From contig NZ_CP104877.1 in assembly GCF_025452095.1 (NCBI RefSeq), positions 2,604,001 through 2,668,000 on the forward strand: DNA of 64,000 nucleotides, written 5' to 3'. Both the position numbers and the translations under genes were made by a program. The first letter of the stretch is position 1, and the number at the start of each line of letters is the position of its first letter. Shown here in pieces: positions 58,501 through 64,000 of this stretch. The notes under the pieces are model-generated. The model saw only the letters and a program-made list of their open reading frames with translations, was not told the DNA's origin and did not search any database. The DNA comes from Paenarthrobacter sp. JL.01a. Its GTDB lineage: Bacteria > Actinomycetota > Actinomycetes > Actinomycetales > Micrococcaceae.

Positions 58501-60489
58501 AGCTCCGGCTGGCAGACGGCAATGTTCAGCCAACCGGTCCAGATGGCCGCCAACACTGAGTACATTGCGACGTACAAGTCACTCACGGGCGCGTACTCCG
58601 CCACCGCCAACGGATTTGGTTCGGGCATGAGTGTGGGTCCGCTGAGGACAGTTTCCGACGCGGGTGCCTACACCTACAGTGGCGACTTCCCGTCGTCGCG
58701 GTCTTCGACCAGTTATCTCGTGGACGTGGTGGTGGTGATTTCGGCTCCTCCGTTTACCGTGGGCAGCCAGTCCCCCATCCCGAACGCCTCGAGTGTCCCG
58801 GTCAACACCCCGGTCAGCGCAGTCTTTTCAGAAGCAGTAGTTGCATCGAGCGTCGCTCTGTCCCTGAAGACCGCGGCTGGTGCTGCGGTGGCCGGAACCA
58901 CCACGTATGACGCCACCACACGCAAAGTCACCTTCACTCCTGCCGCTGCCCTGGCGACAGCTACGTCGTATACAGCGACGGTGACTGCGACGGCGTCGTC
59001 CGGACAACCGATGTCCTCCGGCGGTACGTGGCAATTCACCACGGTCCAGCCTGCGGGCACGCCCGGTACATGCCCCTGCACGCTGTACGACGACTCGGTG
59101 ACTCCAACTACGCCTGAAGTCAATGATGGCGTGCCGTTGACCCTTGGCGTCAGGTTCACCAGCGACACTGCCGGACAAGTGACGGGCGTGCGCTTCTACA
59201 AGTCGGCCGGCAATACGGGCACCCACACCGGGTGGCTGTACACGGTGGGCGGCCAGGTCCTGGCGACGGTGACGTTCTCCAACGAATCCAGCAACGGGTG
59301 GCAGACGGCTACGTTCAGCCAGCCCGTGAACATCCAGGCCGATACAGAGTACATAGCCGCCTACAAGACCACGACGGGCAAGTACTCCTACACAGCCGGA
59401 GGCTTCGGCGACGGCTTCACCCGGGGACCCCTGAAGACCCAACCCGACTCCGGGGCCTATTCCTACAGCAGCGACTTCCCGAATACGGCATCGACCGCCA
59501 GCTACCTCGTGGATCTGGTCTTCACCGTGGCCGTACCTCCGCTGACCGTCACTGCACAGGTACCCGCTCCGGGAGCGACTGCCATTCCCACCGACGTGAA
59601 GCCATCCATCACGTTCTCTACTGCCATCAATCCCGGGGCATCGTTCACGTTGACCGCGAACGGCTCGTCGGTGGCAGGAACGGCGGCATTGTCGGCTGAC
59701 GCGCGAACCATCACGTTCACGCCGTCGGCGGTCCTGCCGGCCAACACCCAGATCACTGCCAACGTTTCGGGCGTGGCCACTCCCCAGGGGCAAACCCTGC
59801 CGCCGACCAGCTGGCAATTCACCACGGCAGCCGCAGCTGTCCAGCAATCAACGATCTTCGGCTCGCTGCTTCCTCAGGTTGCCGCAAACTCCGACTCGCT
59901 TTCGGTGGAGCTGGGTACCGCGTTCACGGTGTCCCAAACGGGCAACGTGACTGGCATCCGCTTCTACAAAGGGACTGGAAACACCGGCACCCACGTTGGT
60001 TCGCTCTGGAATGCCGCAGGCACCCGGCTGGCGCAGGTGACGTTCACGAACGAGACGGCGACCGGCTGGCAAACGGCCACCCTGGGCACCCCCGTGGCCT
60101 TGTCAGTGGGCCAAACCTATGTGGTTTCCTACCGGGCACCCAATGGCCACTACGCCTCCACGCCAGGGTTCTTCAACCAGACGTGGACCAGTGGCGTCTT
60201 CACGGCCTCGGGACCCAACAATGGACGCTACCGGTACGGCTCGGGCGGCGTGATGCCAACCAGCTCCTGGAACGCCACGAACTACTTCGTGGACGTGGTG
60301 TACTCGACCGCCGCTCCGGCCCAGCAGGCGGCAGCCACGCCGTCAGCCACAGCCACCCCGACGGCGACGGCAACACCAACCGCTACTGCCGCAGCAACGG
60401 CGACGCCAACTGCGACCCCGACGCCGACGCCGACCCCCACCCCGACGCAGTCAGGAGGACTCGTCTGCGGGTTGCTCCGGCTCTGCTGA
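55582..60489 (+). CDS. Large secreted protein: DMFase-like domain plus DUF4082/Ig repeats
   Basis: A 1635-residue exported protein. Order: signal peptide (1-39, cleavage near AVAAG); a domain like the large subunit of N,N-dimethylformamidase (about 50-520); one Ig-like domain (540-632); then DUF4082 modules at 637-792, 903-1055, 1167-1318 and 1423-1577, separated by three Big_5-type Ig-like domains; a Pro/Thr/Ala linker (1580-1623); and the tail SGGLVCGLLRLC. The DMFase-like domain keeps GHDEYW (His285, Glu287) and a Tyr in QAYNTYGG, matching the His-Glu-Tyr iron ligands reported for DMFase. DUF4082 modules are presumed carbohydrate- or surface-binding. The catalytic substrate is unknown. Probably cell-wall associated or released. 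Confidence 0.85.
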   Translation: MAGPSATPSQRALKGLLFPLVLAMVAALLPLTAPAAVAAGPCDPGGSAVVCENSKPGSPPSEWDILGAGDDTIQGFSTEISVNAGQPIRFKIDTRAPSYTIAIYRTGWYGGNGARKIADVTPSVLRQTQPACRSDVTTELYDCGTWAVSATWQVPATAVSGVYIALLTRPDTGGQSHITFIVRNDGNRSSVVFQTADQTWQAYNTYGGADFYQGAVNGRAYKVSYNRPVNTRGGIGGRDFYFANEYPMVRFLEQNGYDVSYISGLDADRSGAELLNHKVFLSVGHDEYWSGPQRANVTAARDAGVNLQFLSGNEMYWRTRFEPSSVDGAAGRTLTCYKETWSNGKIDPSTQWTGTWRDPRYASQASGAGLPENGLTGTAYMSNYTDLPVTVSAAEGKSRLWRNTSLASLPAGSTAALAPHTVGYESDEDLDNGFRPAGLIQLSTTVGSVSEYLQDYGNTVKPGTTTHHVTLYRAASGALVFSAGSVQWTWGLDQEHDGDGAAADARMRQAQINLFADMGVQPATLASGLVAASSSSDLTGPTVTINAPANAATIAHGASVTVTGTATDSGGVVAGVEVSTDGGTTWHPAQGKGSWTYSYIQKGLDTATIQVRAVDDSANIGAVATRNLTLTGPYSVFGQTVPATTDSGDGGAYEMGLRFTPSVDGFITGVRFYKSTANTGTHTGSLWSSTGTRLATATFANETASGWQTVLFSQPVAVSAGQKYTVSYWAPKGHYATKDYQWASFGFNDPPLKVAGGFGAEPAGVYNTSQGFPTTSFNGGNYFVDALFSTVDTSPLTVNGQSPIPSSSSVAVTTKVSASFSKPVTAASVQLSLKSSAGPVAGTTSYDATTRKATFTPTSQLAYSTAYTATLAGTDSTGGQVTSGGTWTFTTAATASVPGSCPCSLYDDTVTPGIAEIQDGVPLTLGVRFTSVSAGQVTGVRFYKSAGNTGTHTGALYTAAGQQLATVTFANESSSGWQTAMFSQPVQMAANTEYIATYKSLTGAYSATANGFGSGMSVGPLRTVSDAGAYTYSGDFPSSRSSTSYLVDVVVVISAPPFTVGSQSPIPNASSVPVNTPVSAVFSEAVVASSVALSLKTAAGAAVAGTTTYDATTRKVTFTPAAALATATSYTATVTATASSGQPMSSGGTWQFTTVQPAGTPGTCPCTLYDDSVTPTTPEVNDGVPLTLGVRFTSDTAGQVTGVRFYKSAGNTGTHTGWLYTVGGQVLATVTFSNESSNGWQTATFSQPVNIQADTEYIAAYKTTTGKYSYTAGGFGDGFTRGPLKTQPDSGAYSYSSDFPNTASTASYLVDLVFTVAVPPLTVTAQVPAPGATAIPTDVKPSITFSTAINPGASFTLTANGSSVAGTAALSADARTITFTPSAVLPANTQITANVSGVATPQGQTLPPTSWQFTTAAAAVQQSTIFGSLLPQVAANSDSLSVELGTAFTVSQTGNVTGIRFYKGTGNTGTHVGSLWNAAGTRLAQVTFTNETATGWQTATLGTPVALSVGQTYVVSYRAPNGHYASTPGFFNQTWTSGVFTASGPNNGRYRYGSGGVMPTSSWNATNYFVDVVYSTAAPAQQAAATPSATATPTATATPTATAAATATPTATPTPTPTPTPTQSGGLVCGLLRLC
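57490..60312 (+). repeat. Four DUF4082 domain repeats alternating with Ig-like domains
   Basis: Module coordinates are about 57490-57957, 58288-58746, 59080-59535 and 59848-60312. All share GVRFYK..NTGTH.G and the NE.S.GWQT block. Modules 2 and 3 are the closest pair, including a preceding CPC.LYDD segment, and so look like a recent duplication. Modules 1 and 4 share a GHYA segment missing from 2 and 3. Confidence 0.85.
60328..60447 (+). repeat. Low-complexity Pro/Thr/Ala-coding tract
   Basis: Short repeats of ACG-CCG-type codons encode ATPTAT and then alternating PT. The tract forms the extended stalk before the C-terminal tail and is likely to vary in length between strains. Confidence 0.8.
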
Positions 60490-60519
60490 CGACGCCGGTT
60501 ACCGGACCCACTGCTCCTG

Positions 60520-61551
60520 TTACCGAACCACACTGGGCGACCAAGCATGGGCAATAAACATGCTTGGTTGCGCCCCCGGTTCCGTTCCGAGTTTCCAGAT
60601 GTTGCTGTCGCCGTCGGTGGTATCGTCCGGGAGCCCGTACAGAAGGCTCCGGTCATCGAGCCATTCGATCTGATCGTCCACACTGCGCTTTTCGGCGAGG
60701 ACGCTCTCACGTCCGGTAGAGAGGTCAAGAACCGCGACGTTCCAATGCGCAGCCAGCGCACCGCCGTCGTTCTTCTTGTATGCGATCCTGGTGCCGTCCG
60801 GGGAGATGGAAGGGCATTCGACGTTGTCATGGACCGCCGTCAACGTCTTCGCGGACAGGCTCCCCCGCACGAGCCAAATGCGTCCGGAGGCAGCCGCTGT
60901 GGCATAGAAGGCGTCGGGCTGGCCGGGGACGAAGGTCACGCCCCAAATGTTCCGGTCTGTTGCCTGGAGCCGCTCACCGTTGACGAGCAGGGCGAAGTCC
61001 TCGAGGTTGCCGGAGGACGTACCCCCGGGGACTGTGATCTCCGTAGCGGTGGAGAATCCGGCCGTGGCATAGGAGTGGCCTGTGACGAATACGGTTGTGG
61101 CGATCCTGGCGCCATCGGGGCTGACCCTGGTCCTGCTGGGTATCCCCGGCAGCGGCCAAGCCATTTGTTGACCCCACGTGCTGTTGAACAGCCTGGCTTC
61201 AAAGGAAGTGACCAGCCCCCTGTTGGTGCGCAGGCACACGACGCTCCCGGTGGAACCGTAGACGCGGTCGCACTCCTGGTCGCTGACTGCCCGGGTTCCG
61301 CCAGGCTCTGACAACGGCACCGTTGCGGCATGTCCGTATCCTTGTCCTGTTGCGGTGTTCCGGAACAGGATGAACGGAGCCCCGGGAAGCTGCCCGCCCT
61401 CCGAGGTCCGCACCGACGACACTGCCTTACGGCCTTCTTCAAATCGCTGGTACGCCCCCACGGCATAAATTCCAGCAGCCACAAGGACCACCAATGTGAC
61501 CACCAGGAGGACACCCCACCGCACTTTTGACTCGGTGGCCTGGTCCTTCAT
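60520..61551 (-). CDS. Membrane-anchored TolB-like beta-propeller protein
   Basis: A 343-residue protein with an N-terminal membrane anchor (about residues 11-33) and an extracytoplasmic domain with PD40/TolB-type blades (SPDGARIATTVF, SISPDGTRIAYKKND). Two cysteines (ECDRVYGSTGSVVC) may form a disulfide. Function is unknown; such propellers bind proteins or glycans. The ATG overlaps the stop of the upstream MFS gene (ATGA). A 10-bp inverted repeat in its 3' end (60540-60568) could terminate the convergent surface-protein transcript. Confidence 0.75.
   Translation of the reverse strand: MKDQATESKVRWGVLLVVTLVVLVAAGIYAVGAYQRFEEGRKAVSSVRTSEGGQLPGAPFILFRNTATGQGYGHAATVPLSEPGGTRAVSDQECDRVYGSTGSVVCLRTNRGLVTSFEARLFNSTWGQQMAWPLPGIPSRTRVSPDGARIATTVFVTGHSYATAGFSTATEITVPGGTSSGNLEDFALLVNGERLQATDRNIWGVTFVPGQPDAFYATAAASGRIWLVRGSLSAKTLTAVHDNVECPSISPDGTRIAYKKNDGGALAAHWNVAVLDLSTGRESVLAEKRSVDDQIEWLDDRSLLYGLPDDTTDGDSNIWKLGTEPGAQPSMFIAHAWSPSVVR
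60540..60568. repeat. Inverted repeat between convergent genes
   Basis: ACCAAGCATG at 60540-60549 pairs perfectly with 60559-60568, loop GGCAATAAA. It lies 50 bases beyond the surface-protein stop and within the last codons of the TolB-like gene. It could act as a terminator for the plus-strand gene, although no T-run follows. Confidence 0.5.
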
Positions 61552-62849
61552 TCGGCGTCGCCCACGTCAGCGGTGGCTGAACGACTGGCACCCCGCAGGA
61601 TAAAGAACACCGCAACGATCGCGCAGGCCAACAGCGCCCCGGCGACTACCATCGCTGTGGAAGCGCCCACCGCGTACCACAGCACGCCGAAGCCGGCGGA
61701 GGCGGTCATCCGGCTCAGGGCCACTACGGTTTGCGCGGAGGCGATACCTGTTGCAAGCTTTCCCGACGGCGTCAGCTGGCTGGCCAGCGCGGCAAGCACC
61801 CCGTCAGTGCCGGCGTAGAACGCCCCCAGCAGGACCAGGCAGAGAATCGTTGCCCACAGCCCCCCAAAGGGTGCCGCCGCCAGCAAGTAGGTGGCCAGCA
61901 GCGCGACGTGCCCTGCGAGGAAAACCGGAATCTTGCCTATTTTGTCCGCCAGCCTTCCCAACGGGATGGCCAGCGCGAGGAACACCACATTTGTGCCGAC
62001 GAACAGGAGCGGAAACCACTGGACGGCGAACGAGTCCCTGTCCTGCAACACGAGGTAGAGGAACCCGTCTCCGATGGTCACCAAGCCGAGAAGCCCCGCT
62101 GCGATGAGCAGTCTGCCCAAGCCTGGTTCCCTCAGCTGCCTCCAGGAGAAGGCGAAAAGCCTGCGGTCCTTCCGAACCTCCGCGCCTTTGAGGGCCCGTG
62201 CCTGGACGTCGGGGACCACCAAGGCGAGGACGGCCACACCAATCACGGCGAAGGCCAGGGACACCACGAAAACAGTGCTGAAGCCGTTGGGAATCAGCAA
62301 GAGCACAACAAAGGCGATCAACGGCCCTGCTGCCGCCCCAATGTTGTCCAGCATCCGGTGCACGCCGAACGACCTGGCCAGGTGTTCCGGTTGCGCCGAG
62401 GTGGAAATGAGGGCGTCCCGGGGCGCTGTCCGGATGCCCTTGCCGATGCGGTCACCGGTCACAATGGCGGCAATGGCCCAAAAGCCTCCCGCGAAGAGGA
62501 AACCGATCCTGGCAAGCATGGAAAGGCCGTAACCGGCCAAGGCTATCCGCTTGGGGTGACCGCTGCGGTCCGATGCCCAACCGGCGGCGATCCGGACGAT
62601 GGCACTGGCGCCTTGGTTGATGCCGTCGATGAAGCCGAAGGCGATGGTGGACAAGCCAAGGAAGCCCGTCACGTACAAGGGCAGGATCGCCGATACCGAT
62701 TCCGAGGAGACATCGGTGACCATGCTGACAATGCCCAGCCACAGGATGACCGGAGACAAGCGGAACGGCACCTCGGTTGATAGTGCCGTTCCTGTCCCCT
62801 GCGGCTTGTCGCGTTTACCGCCGCTGCGGTCCGAGAGGGAAATGTACAT
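61548..62849 (-). CDS. MFS transporter
   Basis: A 433-residue, 12-helix major facilitator. It has SSESVSAILPLY in helix 1, GWASDRSGHPKRIAL in loop 2-3, a GDRIGKGIRTAPRDALIS segment characteristic of one actinobacterial MFS subgroup, and GRLADKIGKIPVF in the second half. The substrate is unknown. It overlaps the TolB-like gene (ATGA) and starts 7 bases after the secreted-protein gene, with TGAGG at that stop as its likely ribosome-binding site. It is the middle gene of a three-gene operon. Confidence 0.85.
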   Translation of the reverse strand: MYISLSDRSGGKRDKPQGTGTALSTEVPFRLSPVILWLGIVSMVTDVSSESVSAILPLYVTGFLGLSTIAFGFIDGINQGASAIVRIAAGWASDRSGHPKRIALAGYGLSMLARIGFLFAGGFWAIAAIVTGDRIGKGIRTAPRDALISTSAQPEHLARSFGVHRMLDNIGAAAGPLIAFVVLLLIPNGFSTVFVVSLAFAVIGVAVLALVVPDVQARALKGAEVRKDRRLFAFSWRQLREPGLGRLLIAAGLLGLVTIGDGFLYLVLQDRDSFAVQWFPLLFVGTNVVFLALAIPLGRLADKIGKIPVFLAGHVALLATYLLAAAPFGGLWATILCLVLLGAFYAGTDGVLAALASQLTPSGKLATGIASAQTVVALSRMTASAGFGVLWYAVGASTAMVVAGALLACAIVAVFFILRGASRSATADVGDAE

Positions 62850-62856
62850 GGGTACC

Positions 62857-63570
62857 TCAGTCCGCGCTCGTGTGCAGGCTGCCCAAAAGCTGGAAGCGCG
62901 AGCTGCCCGTTCCCGTAGTCGATACCGAAACCGTCACTGTGTCTGTGCCGCGCACGAACCGGGCAGCCACAGCGCCTTCGCCGGCGGGTGCATCTTCGGT
63001 CCAGAAGCCATGGGAGACCAAGGAGTCGCGGAAGGATCCCAGTACTTCTGCCCGGGGCTTGTCAACGATGCCGTCGGCGGCGACCTGCAGGATGTTTCCC
63101 GAGGTCGACACCGAGGTCGAGCCAATCGTTGTGCCGGCAGGCAGTGTCAGGACTCCCGCCGGCCAACCGTCCACCACTTCGCCGGAGGCCGTGCCGGGCT
63201 GGGGCAGGGCTCCGGTGATCAGGGGTGCGGGAGGCGTCGGCTCGGGCAGTCCGGTGGGGGTCGCTGTGACAGGCGGCAGGACTTCCAGCGCCTGGCCGCC
63301 CGCGGGGGACGCGCCGCCGTCGCCACTGTCAGTGCTTCCGCCCGATGAACCGCCCGACGGCGAACTTCCGGAGGTGGGTGCCTCGGCGCCTTGGGAGGTG
63401 GTGCCGGCCGAAGCGTTGGACCCGGATCCCGGGCTGGGGCTTGAAGCCGGCGAGGACGTACTTTGCGCCACAGGACCTGGCTTGGCAGCCAACTGGTCGA
63501 AGAGAAGTGCGACGGCCGCGATCAGCACAGCAAGGCATACACCCGCGATGACCAGCCGTCGCGCCATCAT
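62857..63570 (-). CDS. Membrane-anchored protein with Ser/Gly/Pro-rich linker
   Basis: I do not recognise this protein of about 237 residues. It has an N-terminal membrane helix (RRLVIAGVCLAVLIAAVALL), a Ser/Gly/Pro-rich linker (about 35-95), a Pro-rich stretch and a C-terminal domain of ~100 residues with GVLTLPAGTTI, VLGSFRDSLVSHGFW and TVTVSVSTTG. No catalytic motif is visible. The start is one of two adjacent ATGs (63570 or 63567). It is the first gene of the operon with the MFS and TolB-like genes and is divergent from the gene cut by the window edge. Confidence 0.7.
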   Translation of the reverse strand: MMARRLVIAGVCLAVLIAAVALLFDQLAAKPGPVAQSTSSPASSPSPGSGSNASAGTTSQGAEAPTSGSSPSGGSSGGSTDSGDGGASPAGGQALEVLPPVTATPTGLPEPTPPAPLITGALPQPGTASGEVVDGWPAGVLTLPAGTTIGSTSVSTSGNILQVAADGIVDKPRAEVLGSFRDSLVSHGFWTEDAPAGEGAVAARFVRGTDTVTVSVSTTGTGSSRFQLLGSLHTSAD

Positions 63571-63740
63571 GGCGTTCCCGCAGGATCGTTGTGCCGCGCC
63601 AAGCGTTTCATGGGGACAGTCTGCCACCCGCACCGGGATTCCGGAACAGTTTTGGACCTACCAGCGGCCGTTCCCTGGGCGTCTGTTTTTACCGGGTGTA
63701 CTCTCCCATTCAGTATGGCGACGCAAGCCGGAGTGAAGGG

Positions 63741-64000
63741 ATGCCGATGATCTACCTGTATGGCCTGAAGTGGAACAAGAATCCGAAGTACCTGAGGCCG
63801 GTCGATGCGATGACCGAGGCGCAGGCTCGTGCCGCATGGGCCGACCCGTCGGCCGTGTTCTCGGTGTCAGCAGGACCGGACCTGGAACCGGGAAAGGTTC
63901 CTGACTTCACGATCACGGCCGGGGTGAACGAGCGGGTCATCATGGATCGGTATCAGCCGACCGGGCGTCTCGCGTCGTCGTACAGCTATCAGGCTGAAAC
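63741..64000 (+). CDS. Unrecognised protein, N-terminal part (cut by window edge)
   Basis: An open frame of 86 codons starts at ATG 63741, with GGAG 8 bases upstream, and runs off the window without a stop. It begins MPMIYLYGLKWNKNPKY and continues through EAQARAAWADPSAVFSVSAG. It is Trp- and Tyr-containing, with no signal peptide. I recognise no family. Codon choice (more CCG, GGG and CGT) looks slightly different from the neighbouring core genes, but the sample is small. A second start, ATG 63747, is possible. Confidence 0.6.
   Translation, partial: MPMIYLYGLKWNKNPKYLRPVDAMTEAQARAAWADPSAVFSVSAGPDLEPGKVPDFTITAGVNERVIMDRYQPTGRLASSYSYQAE

Noticed and set aside
60328..60447. Short tandem repeats as a possible CRISPR array
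   Set aside because: They are in-frame codons for a Pro/Thr/Ala linker of the surface protein and have no spacers.

Overview
The window is a gene-dense, high-GC actinobacterial chromosome segment. Codon use, many GTG/TTG starts, protein sequences and gene order point to the Micrococcaceae (Arthrobacter/Paenarthrobacter/Pseudarthrobacter group). That placement is inferred from recognition, not from a database search. It is mostly core chromosome. There is no rRNA operon, no CRISPR array, no insertion sequence and no evident prophage.

Layout. (1) 1-7.4 kb: the 5' part of the RNase P RNA at the left edge, then yaaA, a coiled-coil protein with a decayed zinc ribbon, a Nif3-like protein, msrA, the cysteine pair cysK-cysE, a short-chain dehydrogenase and gnd. 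(2) 7.4-17.4 kb: a sugar-acid and hydroxyacid region. It holds a FadR-type GntR regulator divergent from gnd, an idnD-idnO-type operon, a beta-hydroxyacid dehydrogenase, a D-2-hydroxyacid dehydrogenase, a large OafA-like acyltransferase, an MHS-family transporter and an IclR regulator. A shared 18-bp motif links three of these promoters. (3) 17.4-28.5 kb: tRNA-Val, a sirtuin, AhpE-type peroxiredoxin and DUF3052, then divergently aceE, a FasR/MabR-type regulator, fabD-fabH-acpP-fabF, then convergent DUF3145. The DUF3052/ahpE-aceE-regulator-fabD order is the one known from Mycobacterium tuberculosis (Rv2238c-Rv2243). (4) 28.7-38.5 kb, minus strand: xerC, dprA, comM/yifB, yraN, DUF2469, rnhB, two lepB genes, rplS, trmD, rimM, a KH protein and rpsP. 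This is the classic actinobacterial ribosome-to-recombinase string. (5) 38.7-55.2 kb: a VOC dioxygenase-like gene, an amidohydrolase, a TPP riboswitch with thiC, an unusual alpha/beta hydrolase, ffh, a solo zwf-type gene, glnK-amt, an MFS transporter, ftsY and smc. (6) 55.2-64 kb, the most accessory part: a 1635-residue secreted multidomain protein, a convergent three-gene envelope/transport operon, and an unrecognised gene cut by the right edge.

How the genes work together. gnd, the solo zwf and the idonate/gluconate enzymes all feed the oxidative pentose-phosphate route. aceE and the FAS genes connect pyruvate to lipid synthesis under a dedicated PucR-type activator. ffh, ftsY and two lepB genes form a protein-export set. 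glnK-amt senses and imports ammonium.

Main items to follow up are the IclR-type regulon motif, the alpha/beta hydrolase with Glu in place of the nucleophile, a terminator-like hairpin inside the first codons of a lepB gene, and the large surface protein with its dicysteine C-terminal tail.
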